This document shows positions 33,221 to 44,862 of a stretch of DNA of 64,000 bases, one piece after another. The DNA lies in the NCBI GenBank assembly GCA_036873135.1, contig JAPTYO010000022.1:8151785-8215784 (forward strand), written 5' to 3'. Both the position numbers and the translations under genes were made by a program. Each line of letters starts with the position of its first letter. Within the stretch, counting starts at the first letter, position 1. The notes beneath the pieces are model-generated. The model did no database searches, was not told the DNA's origin, and was given only the letters and a program-made list of their open reading frames with translations. Origin of the DNA: Clarkia xantiana subsp. parviflora (taxonomy: Eukaryota; Streptophyta; Magnoliopsida; Myrtales; Onagraceae).

Positions 33221-36200
33221 AGTTTTTTTTTATTTTTTTATTTTTGCTTTTTTTTATTCTTCTTATTCTTTTTTTTTTTTTTTTACTTTTTTTGCGTTTT
33301 TGCTTTTTCCATCTCACCTTTTGCCATGATTGCCCCTGCGGGTTTTTAATCATGCCCCTCTCCCTGACTTTTGCCTAGGTTTTCAACCTAGCGGGAATTT
33401 ATTTTTTTTTCTCATTTTTTTTTTTCAAATGGAAAGAAAATCTACAGAAACTAATCAACAACAACTATGTTACATGCCCCTAATAGCAGATGAAACCTTT
33501 TAATTTCTCGGAACTTCTCCGGAGGAAAACTTGTCAAATAGGTTGATTATGTCGATGTCTTGAAATGAGGATCTTTTCAATAGGTGGACGATACCGACAA
33601 TAATTTCTTCTTCTTCTTCTTCCTCTCAAATGCTCTTTCATTAGCACGGTCAATCTTCATGGAATCTCGATCCTTTTTAATAGGAAGATTTCTGGATGTC
33701 TTCTATCTTCAACCATGCTTGATTTTAACAGGAATGCCCCACGGCTACATCTGTCGAGTTAGGCTCGTCGCATGCTGGACGAATGGCCTGATTAATGAAC
33801 ACACACGGACAGTAGTCCACGATTGGTAAACTTAGGCATAGATATCGTCCGAGGTATCTGGGATAACTGGCATAAGAATGGTCGGCGAGCGAAGGGCCGT
33901 ACATGAGATGTGCTCTTTCATGAGTTTTGATTTGGATGATTATCCAAGCTGGGAGTTGGATTTTTCAGTGGGCAATGTGCTCGCTATGCGACTGGACCTG
34001 CTGCGTGTCCTGATTCTCTCGCTCCACAACTTGTGTATGTACACCTGCTGAAAAGTACATGCCCCTAGCGGCAGACTGGAAATTTCAGAACTTTTTTCGG
34101 AAAAGGATTCGGTTGATCGAGTCAAGCTACATTGATCGGCACATTGAATCTTCACGGGATTCTCAATGATCTCTTGAAATTTTCTCATCTCCTGACATGT
34201 CCGATCTCAAAGGGAGATGCCCCGTGGTTACCGCTGAATGGTTTAAACCTGGCCACATAACGGTTGTATACCTCGTCCTGGAAAGCGTATGAATTTCACA
34301 CATGGTGGGCGAAATTTTTCACAGAAACTCTTCGAAGCGCTCACGTTTCACACGGTTACGGCATTGGTTGAAGTGGTCATCCGACCTGCAAAAGAGTAGG
34401 GACACTCAAATCTCAAGGAAAAAATTAAGTACAATTTAACGCACCTCAACGTTAGACATCTCGAGTGTGCGATTGTTCCTTGTGCAACTGGATGACTGCA
34501 TGTTCTTTTTTTTTTGTTGCCCCATTTAGCCGGCATAACTTATGTGTACATGATACTTTAACCAAGGGTACCTGAAAAGAGTGAATGAAAAATCAGTGTA
34601 GAGAATATGAGAAATCATGCATGATTTTTTGAAAACTCTAATGTCATTCATTCCATAATTTTGATTACTTTTTTGAAAAGGAATCAAAATTTATGATCAA
34701 ATGTGTTTTGCGCCATCATGGAGTTTACTGAGTTTGCTGAGTGCATTATCAGGCTCGAACGCGGAACAAATTCTCAAAACAAATTTTTTTTCATAAATAT
34801 TTTCTCGTCCTTTGTTTAAACTCGAATAGTAGCACTCAACTGCACAGTTAAACTATTTTATCAAAAAAGAATCAAAACTCCCAATATTTAAATGCTCGCT
34901 CATGCGAATGTTGAAATGACGATCTTTCTAAAAAAAAGTGCAATACACCTTGGATAAAAACGAATGACACTTTGAGTTTTTTTAAATGCTCATGCATGCT
35001 CGAAAGTTAAAATTATACTGTTAAGAAAGTTACAACTTACAACATATTACCTGAATGATGCATATGAAATGCATTTTTGAAAGTGAAAATTTCGGGTGGA
35101 TTTTTTCAAAATAATGCAATTGAGATGCATGCATGAATTTGAAAGCTCTATAGCTAAAAAAAAACTCACAATTTTTCTGAAATTTTTTTTGTAAAAAAAG
35201 AATGCATATTGAATGCATACTTAAAAAAAATCAGGTAAAAAGGTTTTTTTGAAAATGATGCATATGCAATTCATGTTTGAATTTAAAAAACTCTAAGGGC
35301 CAAAAGGAAATTACAAATTTTCCTAAATTTTTTTTTAAATGATGCACATTGAATGCACTAACAGAATTTTACAACTTACATGAAAAGTTTTTTTCAAAAA
35401 ATAATGCGTATGAAACACATGCTTGAAATAAAACATTATGGTAAGTAGTTTTGAAATCAACACATGGAATACATGTTTGAAATTAAAAGTTCTATGACTA
35501 AGAATGTGTACAGTCTATTAACATATTATTTTTCCTAAAACAATGCACATGCGATGCACATGAGATGCAAGTTCTACAGTCAAGATAATTTAGAAGTTTT
35601 CTGAAAAGATTTTTTGTTCTTTGTTTTTTTTAACGAGGGAAAAAAAATCAATGCATCTTGGTTGCTCAAAATTAAGAATCAGGCGAAAAGTTTTTTTTTT
35701 AAATGATGCATATGAGTTGCACAAAAATAAATACAAGATGCAAACTTAAAAATAAAAGTTCTACAACTGAGAAAAATTACAATTTACCTGAAAGTTTTTT
35801 TCGAAAATAATGCATATGATATGCATGTTTTTTGATTAAAAATTCTGATAAAATGTTTTTTTAAACAAAGAGCCCTAAAACTAAGAGAGCTTATGGTTTA
35901 TCTAAAAAGTTTTTTTAAAATTAATGCATATTGGATGCATTGTTAAAAATAAAACAATTCAGTTAAAAAGTTTTTTTAAAATGATGCATATGGAATGCAC
36001 GTTCGAAATTAGAAACTCTAACAGTTAAAGCGGGATTACAAATTTTCCTAATTTTTTTTTTGTTTTTTGTTTTTTATTTTTTTTTTAAAGCAATGCATAT
36101 ACAATACACTAACCAAAATTACAACTTACCTGAAAAGTTTTTTTCAAAAATAATGCGTACAAAACACATGTTAAAAAAAAAATTCAGGTAAGAGGTTTTT

Positions 36201-37282
36201 TAGAGAAAAAAAACATATGAAATGCATGTTTGAAAGGAAGCTCTAATAGCTAAAGAAATTAATTTTTCTGAAATGTTTTTTTTTTTTAAAGTAATGCGTA
36301 ACGCACTAACAAAAATTACAACTTACCTGAGAGTTTTTTTTTCTTAAATAATGCGCATGAGACGCATATTTAGAATAAAAATTTAGGTAAAGGTTTTTTT
36401 TTTTTAAAACAATGCATCTGAAACACATGTTTAGAAATAAAAATCTACAACTAAGGGATTAACTACTTAGCTAAAATTGTTTTTTGGTTTTTTGAAAATA
36501 ACGTATACAAAATGCATTTTAAAATTAGAAGCTCTAATAGCTAAGGGGATTTAAAATTTCCAAAAATGTTTTTTTTAACAACGCATGTATGATGCACTAA
36601 AAAATTACAACTTACCTGAAGAGGTTTTGTATGAAACGCAATGTTGAATTTATAAATTCAGGTTAGATTTTTTTTTTTTTTTATAGAAAAAACAATGCGT
36701 ACGAGATGCATGTTCGAAAATAAAAATTCTACGACTAAATGACTAACTATTCAGCTGAAAAAGTTTTTTTTTTTTAATATGCGATGAGATGAATGCATGA
36801 GAAATAAAATCTATACAAACAGTCGCATGATAACATTTACAACAAAAACAGATCAAGTTAGGGGGGTAAAAAAAATGTGTGGCTTTGCTCTACAAGGTAG
36901 GTTCCACTGATAGGTTCCCGACAAGGTGGTTTCCTCACCCCATTATAGGGATCATAAGACCTTTGCAAGCGAGTAGAGTTTTTCCGAGACGTACCGGCGG
37001 CCCAGCCGCTCCGGTCGTACTGTACTAAACCTCCGAGGTTCCTAGTCGCCCTGGGTTTTAGGCGTTTTGGTCATTACACTAAAGTGGTGTGTGCAAATGC
37101 AAATGATGCATAATCCAACAAAGAAAAATAGCCAGTCATAAAAAATTAACTCCACACCTGAAATTACACAAAAACAATCAAGTTAGAATAACAAAGCCAA
37201 GTATGAATAAATAATAAAACATGGCAAATAAGCAAATATAAAGAGCCCAAACCCTCGATCGTCCCCAGCAGAGTCGCCAAAT
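33221..37282 (-). other. Non-coding AT-rich leader of element C
   Basis: Between about 34560 and 36830 a degenerate unit of roughly 110-130 bp recurs: an AATGCATATGAAATGCATG-like motif, a variable AT stretch, then a TTACCTGAAAAG and T-run motif. 36840-37282, next to the primer site, is less repetitive (CTACAAGGTAGGTTCC and GAGACGTACCGGCGG). The phrase ACATGCCCCTA followed by GCAGA occurs twice, near 33474 and 34058. I see no gene, tRNA or other RNA. Confidence 0.6.
37262..37282 (-). other. Primer-site-like sequence of C
   Basis: On the minus strand TTTGGCGACTCTGCTGGGG follows the LTR end closely. A TGG start is expected for a primer site. It differs from the TGGCGCC sites of B, D, E, F and H, so C belongs to another family. 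Confidence 0.65.
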
Positions 37283-38452
37283 TGTCAGACATAAATCTAA
37301 CTTACGGAGAATTACGTTTTAAAAACGTGGATTTTAAATAGAGTCGCCACTAGTTAATTATTAGGCTAACTAGAATCCTAAATTACCTAAGCGAATAACT
37401 AATTAAACACCTAGGTATTAAATAAGTCTACGATCAGAAATACGAGTTCGGGAGTTCTATTACGAATTAAAAATATAATTTTTAATTACGCCCTTTCGGT
37501 ACTCAATTTACTTAATTTGCCAATTTTATCACCTACGCCCAATTAATCCAAAAAATGTCAAAATTAATCAAATTTCATCACAAAAATATTAATCGGATAT
37601 AATCCTAAATCTAAAAAAAAAAAAATTATAACCTATAACTCCAAGTAAAAATGAAATCTAAAATACTAAAAAACTTCTAACATGCTATTTAAAATTAGTC
37701 AATTAAAATTAAATTACTAATTAAATTTTACCAATTACATTTAAACTATTAGTTAAATATAATTAATTACGTTTTAATTTTTAATTAATTGTAATATAAT
37801 AATTCAAAACAGAAAACCTAATAATCAAATATTAATAATAAATTATTAAATAAAAAAAAAACTTAAAACTGCAGCGTGACCTACTTGAAGGAGAAGGAGG
37901 ATGGCCGGCGGCAGCTAGTGGTGGCCCGGACGGCAGGGCGGGAGGCCGTGGCGGACGGGAGTGGCAGGGGCGGCGCGAGTCCGTGGCGGCGGCCAAGAGG
38001 GCGGGGAGCCAGTCACCGGAGCTGGCTGGCTGTCGGAGCATGGTCAGATCTGGAGTGGTCGGGTCGGCAGCGGGTGTAGGGGACGGACCCGGGTGCGTCG
38101 GGTGGAGCTGAGGACGGCCACCGGCGATGTCGGGTCGGCGTTGGGGGGTGTCAGGTCGGAAGAAGCCGGACGGGAAGAGAGAGAAAATCAGGAGAGAGAG
38201 AGGGCCGGCGAGAGAGAGAGAGGGCCGGCGAGAGAGAGAGGGCCGGCGAGAGAGAGAGAGGGAGGAGAGGGAAAGCGTGGTCGCCGGCGACGGTGGGGCT
38301 GGCCGGTCGACAGTGTGGCTGGCCGGTCGAGCAGACGGTGACGAGGGTGGCCGGCGGTGGTCGAGCCGTCAGGACGGCCGCCGGCGGAAAATCAGCGCAG
38401 GTGGGCTGGGGCTGCAGCCGTGAGGAGAAAGAAAAAAAATCGAGTGTTTACA
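37283..38452 (-). repeat. Right LTR of C (5' LTR of the minus-strand element)
   Basis: 1170 bp. Aligned to the left LTR it differs at roughly 35 sites by eye (about 3%) and lacks about 450 bases present at 9200-9655, including the TATA-like site. It contains the same GC-rich GAGAGAG core (37860-38430). Confidence 0.88.
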
Positions 38453-38457
38453 GTACC

Positions 38458-38497
38458 GGAGTTCCAACTGTGATCCAACATCGGCGCCGTCTGGGGG
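38458..38497 (+). repeat. End of B's 5' LTR and B primer site
   Basis: 38458-38480 completes the LTR interrupted at 8052. TCGGCGCCGTCTGGGGG at 38481-38497 is the primer site, with C replacing the first-position T seen in relatives. Confidence 0.85.
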
Positions 38498-38516
38498 AAC
38501 GAAGCGAAAAGCAAAA

Positions 38517-40710
38517 ATGGCTTCTACCCAATCGATGGCTGGCAAGCAAAAGAAGAGACAAGGACAATCCGGTGGCTCCCGTCACCCTGCTGGAACTTTG
38601 AATTCAGGGCCGCCGGAGCGCACTGTTGATCGGAATGATCCTCCTCCTGCTGTTTCCCAAACAAGGGGCATCATGATGATCGCGAAGATTCCATTCGAAA
38701 CTCATCGGAGAGCCGGGAAGAGATCCCAAGGAGGGACTAGGATGCACCTGCAAAGCCGGACTTGGCAAAGGCTGTGATGGATGCCATGCCAGTATTTTTG
38801 GCAGCCATGGAGGCTCTCTTAGACCGAAGGGAGGCCGCCAAGAAGAAGGAGGAGGAGTTGCCTCCGGGGCAGGAGGCCCAACCCGAGCACCAGGACAAGG
38901 GCAAGGAGCCCGCTCAGTCGGAGCAGTTCGTGATCGATGGGCCTGGGCCGGTGCAACATAGGACCATCCCTCTTAGTGGTCCTATCACCCCCGACCAAGT
39001 GGTGAAGATTGTGAACATTTGCATGGGAGACCAGAAAAAGATGATGTCGGAGCTGAGGGATCGATCCACTCATCCCTTTGTCCCCCGATTGGTGAACACC
39101 ACTGCCCCGCCAAGGCTGGGTATCCAGAAGCATGTCATGGCTTGTCTAGGCAGAGCCCCGAACGATGATATAGTGTGCGTTTTGTTCCCAGGCACACTTG
39201 GTCAAAGGGCCCTGACGTGGTTCTTCAGCCTTCCCCCAGGGTGCATCTCTAGCTGGACCCAGATGCATGATCGCTTCATCCAGCATTACCAGGGTCGTCG
39301 ACGTCTCCTGAAAAGCGCGAGGTCCCTGGCTGAGGTGGTACAGAGGCCCGACGAATATCTGCCGCATTACTACCAGAGGTACACAGCCAGCGTGGCTGAG
39401 ATTGATGAGGAAATTTCGGAGGGAGAGACCATCCGTACCTTCATTCGGAACCTGACTGCACCGTATGGTTCCGACCAGATGCACAGCGTGGCTGAGAAGG
39501 CTGTGTGGAACATGGAGGCGCTGCAGAAGAGGGTGAAGCAGCAAATCGACATCTCGGAGTCAAAGATAGCTGCCGGAGACCTCGATCCTCCAAAATCAAA
39601 TAAGGGGAAGCAGTCGTTCAAACCCTCGGACGATCGCAGGAGGAAAGATAAACCCGAGAGCAGTCGGGGTCGAGGCTGTCCCGATCGGAGGGAAGACAAG
39701 CGCCCCTCGAAGCCGAACAAGCGGTAGGACCACTACACTCCTCTCATTTGTTCCATGGGTGTTGTGTTGGCAGTGATGGACCGACAGGGTATCGCCAGGT
39801 ACCCCCCGAAGAAGGATGGAGAGTCCATGGGAGCTCGCACCGATCGTTATTGTCGTTTCCATCGTGCCAACGGTCACGACACCAGCCATTGTCGGGAGTT
39901 GAAGAAGGAGATTGAGAAGCTGATCCAGCGGGGAAAGCTTAGGGAATTTGTGGCTGGGCAACGGGACCGATCCCGTTCCCGGTCCCGATCGCGGTCCCGT
40001 TCCCGATCCCGATCGCGGTCCCGTTCCCGATCCCGTGGTCGATCCCCGAAGAATGATAAACCTGAGTCTTCCAATGCCCGCAAGGAGAAGCGGGGGACCA
40101 TTAATGTGATTCATGGAGGACTTGCTGCGGGAGGAGATACCACGGCATCTCGGAAGGTCTACGCTTCTCGGATTCCCATTGCTGTGGTGCTAGGCAAGAG
40201 GGCCCGAAATTGGACTCCGAAAGAAGAAATGGTGATTCCCTTCTCAGCGGAAGACCTGATAGGTGTGGAGACCCCGCACGATGATGCTTTGGTCGTGACC
40301 CTGAACGTGGATGGGTACGAGATGAAGCGAATCCTGATTGATGGAGGGAGCTCCTCCGATATTCTGTTCATGGATGCACTGGAGGCCATGGGAAAAACCA
40401 AGAAGGACTTGAAGCCTGCAGACTTCCCGATGGTCGGATGTTCTGGCTCTACTTCTTACCCGGTGGGGATGATTACTTTACCGGTTGAATTCGGTAGTTG
40501 CTGGAAGTCGGAGAAGAGGAACGTGGAATTCGTGGTGGTCGAGTCCGGGGGGACATATAATGCAATTATCGGGAGGACCACCATCAACCCGCTGGGGGCA
40601 GTTGCCTCAACTGTCCATCAGAAGCTGAAGTTCCTGACCGACCATGGAATCGGGGAGGTCCAGGGCGATCAGATAGCCTCCAGGAGGTGCTACGTCAATG
40701 CCACTCAAAG
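38517..40710 (+). pseudogene. Broken Gag-protease of element B
   Basis: ATG 38517 opens a frame collinear with D's Gag, but a frameshift near 38650 and a stop at 38738-38740 break it. The main frame then runs 38762-41041 with a stop at 39725-39727. An in-frame loss of 16 codons (D's KEYDGEGDPVRH region) lies near 39125. Kept features are the capsid region (LTWFFSLPPG near 39217), an intact knuckle YCRFHRANGHDTSHC near 39847 with C-x2-H-x4-H-x4-C spacing, an unusually long arginine/serine dipeptide tract near 39964-40038, and the protease motif LIDGGSSSD near 40335. No functional protein can be made from this copy. Confidence 0.88.
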
Positions 40711-43700
40711 GAGGAATCGGGAGGCTATGAATGTTTTCCAGACTGATGCTGATCCCCGAGAGGAGTTTGGGCGTCCCGCCCCGATGGAGGACTTGAAGGA
40801 GATCGAGATCGATGGACCTCAAAGAAAGGCGAAAATCGGGTCCGCTCTGTCGGAGGAGACGGCCCGAGAACTGATTGATCTATTGAAGGAGTTTAAGGAG
40901 CTGTTTGCATGGTCCCCGAGCGACATGCCAGGAATCAGCCCCGACGTAATTACTCACGAGCTGAAGATTGATCCCGCGATCAAGCCGATCAAACAGAGAA
41001 GGCGCCCGATGGGTGCCGACAAGAAGATCGCGATCCAGTAGGAGGTGGGCAGGTTGCTCGATGCTGGATTTATTAAGGAGCTCCGATTCCAGACCTGGGT
41101 CGCCAACCCAGTCCTGGTGAAGAAGAGCAATGGTAAGTGGCGGATGTGTGTTGATTTCCGCGACCTGAACAAAGCATGCCCGAAGGATTACTATCCGCTC
41201 CCGAGGATCGACCAGCTGGTGGATGCCACATCGGGACATGAGCTGCTGAGCTTTATGGATGCCTACTCTGGCTACAATCAGATCAAGATGTCCAAGGAGG
41301 ATGCCCCCCACACCGCCTTTTATGCTGATAGTGACATCTATCATTATGTTGTTATGCCCTTTGGACTAATCAATTCTTGCGCGACTTATCAGAGGATGGT
41401 GAACAAGCTGTTCGAGGACATGTTGGGGAAAACAATGGAGGCCTATGTGGATGACATGCTGGTGAAGTCCCGACAGGCCAAGGATTATGTTCACAACTTA
41501 GCCACAGCGTTCGAGCGAATGAGGCTTCATCAAGTTCGCTTGAACCCGACCAAGTGTGCCTTCGGAGTCTCAAGGAAGTTTCTGGGCTTCATGGTAAGCC
41601 AGAGGGGAATCGAGGTGAACCCTGAGAAGCTGAGGGCAATCGAGGAGATGAAGTCCCCGACGAACCGTCGGGAGGTACAGGTGCTGAATGGTCGATTGGC
41701 CGCGATGAATCGCTTCCTGTCCAAGGCAAGCGACCGATCCATGCCGTTCTTCGAAGTGCTGAGGGCCAACAAGAAGTTTGAATGGACTGCCAAGTGCGAA
41801 GAGGCGTTCCAGGCACTCAAGCAGCACCTTCGTACCCTCTCGCCATTGGCGAAGCCCATCCTAGGCGAGCCACTCTATCTGTACTTGGCTGTTTCTGAAT
41901 TTGCTGTTAGCTCTGTCTTAGTGAAAGTTGTAGAGGATAGCCAAATCCCCGTCTATTATGTAAGAAAGGCACTCGCCATGTTTGAAATGATTTATCCCGC
42001 CGTTGAGAAGTATCTCTATGCGTTGATTGTTGCTGCTCGGAAGCTGAGGCCTTACTTCCACGCGCATGAAATTACTGTTTTGACGAATCAGCCCTTGAAA
42101 CATTTTTTGAACCGACCTGATGCGTCGGGGAGATTAGTGAAATGGGCAGTCGAGCTTAGTGAGTTCCGCATTCACTTTGCTCCGAGAACGGCCATTAAGG
42201 GCCAGGCGTTGGCGGATTTCATAGCAGAGTCTATAGCCCCCGATCTTCAAGAAGCAGGCCCTATAGAGGGGGCAACCATGGAGGTCCCGATAACAGAGCA
42301 GTCAGAACAGCCCGACACCGAAAATACTTGGGAGATGTACACCGATGGCTCCTCAAATTCAGAAGGATCGGGAGCAGGTTTCGTACTGATACCACCAGAC
42401 GGAGGCAAGCCCCTCCGATATGCCTTGGCCTTGACATTTAGGGCCACCAACAATGAAGCTGAATATGAGGCCCTCATCACTGGCCTCAAGATTGCTAAAG
42501 GAACGGGAGTTGGTCACTTAAAGGTGAAGTGCGATGCTATCCTGATCGTGAACCAAGTCCAGGGGCGATATGAAGCAAAGAGCCCGATGATGAAGAAGTA
42601 TCTTCGCGAGGTGCAAACCCTGAAGGAGAGTTTCAAGAGCTTCGATATTGAGGCGATCCCGAGGGAGGATAATGTGGAAGCAGATGCCTTGAGCAAATTC
42701 GCCTTGGGGGCACCCCTTGATGAAAGTCGGAAGGTGCATTTCTTGGAGAAGGTGATCCTGTCAACCACAGATCAGTCGGAGGTATGTGTCATTGAGATTG
42801 GATCGGAGGAGCCCACTTGGATGACCCCGATAGCTGCGTATCTGACTACTGGGGCAGTCCCCGATGATGAAGTGGCAGCCGGCAAAATACGCCGAATCGC
42901 GCCCAATTATGTGATGGTGGACAATCAACTGTACAAAAAAGGGGTATTTAACTCCTTATCTAAAATGCGTGGCCGAGCCCGACACAGGTCGAATCCTCAG
43001 GGAGGTGCACGAAGGATATTTGGCTTGTCATGAAGGTGCCCGATCCATCATGAGGAAAGTGCTGAACCTGGGCTACTACTGGCCCTCGATGAACAAGCAG
43101 GCAACGATGTTAGTCCGGTCCTGTGACGCTTGCCAAAGGTACGCCCCGAATATTGTGGCTCCAGCTGCCGATCTGATGTCTATCAAGAGTGCTTGGCCCT
43201 TCGCGCAATGGGGAATCGACTTGGTGGGACCCCTTCCAGTTGCAAAAGGTCAGTGCCGATATTTAGTCGTGGCTATTGATAATTTTTCGAAATGGATAGA
43301 AGCTTAGGCGTTGGCCAAGACAACGGGGAACCATATCCTCAAATTCCTCCAGACCCATATCATATCCCGATACTGGATCCCCAAGGTGGTGATTAGCGAT
43401 AACGGCCCTCCGTTTAACGGGGCAAGTGGAAGGAATACTTGGAGGAACTGAAAATTGAGAACCGGACAGCCTCTATCCGTCATGCTCAAACCAATAGACA
43501 GGTGGAATCAGCCAACAAGATCGTGATGGACGGCCTGAAGAAGAGGGTCCATTCCTTGAAGGGCAAGTGGCTGGATGAGCTGGAAACTGTGCTTTGGGCT
43601 GTTAGAACAACACCCAAACGATCGACTGGGGAGACTCCGTTTGGCCTTGTTTATGGCACGGAAGCAGTTGCTCCCATCGAAATAGCTGTGACATCCCATC

Positions 43701-44070
43701 GTACGAGGTATTATGAACCTCTGTCGAATGATGAAATGAGGCGTATGGACTTGGACTTGGTCGAAGAGAAGAGGCGGAGTGCCGAGGAGGTCCAGTCTCG
43801 GATGCGCTTGCCAACGGCCCGATATTATAATCGACGAGTCAAGTCTCGACAGTTCTTTGTCGAGGAACTGGTGTGGTGTCGGAACGAATTTACACTTTTG
43901 GATCGGATCAACAAGATGTCACCAAAATGGGAAGGACCTTATAAGGTCGGGGGATGCCAGCTCGAAATGCGTATAAGTTGGAAGAACTCGATGGCAATGT
44001 GTTGAAGCATTCTTTTAGTGGCGAACACCTGAAGAAATGTCATGCTTGTTATTAAGTCGCCTTCAGTGGT
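40711..44070 (+). pseudogene. Broken RT - RNase H - RNase H - integrase of element B
   Basis: Same domain order as D's pol: RT with AYVDDMLVKS near 41447 and MPFGL retained, RNase H-like region near 41867, second RNase H with MYTDGSSNSEGSGAG near 42334, integrase with CDACQRYA near 43121, DLVGPLP near 43218 and GQVESANK-like DRQVESANK near 43497. Lesions: stop 41039-41041 (CAG to TAG by comparison with D), a 2-base net loss near 42960, stop 43305-43307, a frameshift near 43420, and one missing base near 43947 that throws off the C-terminal tail. Integrase and the end of RNase H therefore lie in three frames. Confidence 0.9.
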
Positions 44071-44780
44071 GCAAGTTATTTATTAAGTCGCCTTCAGTGG
44101 TGCAAGTTATTTATTAAGTCGCCTTCAGTGGTGCAAGTTGTTTATTAAGTCTCCTTCAGTGGTGCAAGTTGTTTATTAAGTCTCCTTCAGTGGTGCAAGT
44201 TGTTTACCGAAGTCGCCTTCAGTGGTGCAAGTTGTTTATCGTTTTGATTCGATGTAAACAGGTTTTTGAGCCATCAATGAATAAAGAGGTTGCTTCCGAT
44301 AAAATCGCCTTAAGTGGTGTAGCTAAATCGCCTTAAGTGGTGTGGTTCCGCCTTGAGTGGAATAGTATCGCCTTAAGTGGTGTAGCTAAATCTCCTTAAG
44401 TGGTGTGGTTCCTCCTTGAGTTGAATAGTATCGCCTTAAGTGGTGTAGCTAAATCGCCTTAAGTGGCGTGGTTTCGCCTTATGTGACGTGGTTTTGCCTT
44501 AAGGGGCATGGTTCCGTCTTAAGTGGCGTGGTTTCGCCTTAAGTGGCATAGTTTCGCCTTATGTGGCGTAGTTTTGCCTTAAGTAGCGTGGTTTCTCCTT
44601 AAATGGCACGATTAAATCGCCTTAAGTGGTGTGGATAAGTTGCCTTAAGTGGCACGATTAAATCGCCTTAAGTGGTGTGGGTAAAATGTCTTAAGTGACG
44701 CGTTGAAATTACTCTTAAGTGATTTGACCGAATTGCCTTGAGTGGCGTAGTTAATTCACCTTAAGTGGTGCAATGGTAAT
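44044..44780. repeat. Tandem array downstream of B pol
   Basis: Six to seven copies of a 31-bp unit (AAGTCGCCTTCAGTGGTGCA plus a spacer) up to 44240, then about 25 shorter units around ATCGCCTTAAGTGGTGTGG. Same core as D's array (16360-17000) but a different spacer, so the arrays evolved separately after divergence. Confidence 0.9.
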
Positions 44781-44862
44781 CGAGACCAGAAGGGATTGAT
44801 ATTATAAAGATCCAAAAGGGTCACGAAAAAAAGGAAATTACAAGGATTCGAAAATAAAGCGA

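Larger units (their letters stand above)
8053..38452 (-). mobile_element. Element C: non-coding large LTR retrotransposon derivative nested in the B LTR
   Basis: LTR-like ends (left 8053-9676, right 37283-38452) are flanked by GTACC on both sides. On the minus strand the element starts TGTAAACACTCGA and ends GTCTGACA. A purine tract next to the left LTR and a TGGCGACTCTGCTGGGG primer-like site next to the right LTR fix the orientation as minus. Without element D it is about 9.2 kb, of which about 6.4 kb is internal. No gag or pol is visible: the interior is tandem repeats (9831-10164, 31394-33220) and AT-rich DNA. It fits the class called LARD, possibly parasitic on an Ogre-like element. Confidence 0.88.

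Noticed and set aside
33221..37282. Search for tRNA, rRNA or other structured RNA genes here and elsewhere in the window
   Set aside because: Nothing with a convincing cloverleaf or internal promoter boxes was seen by eye; primer sites only resemble tRNA ends.
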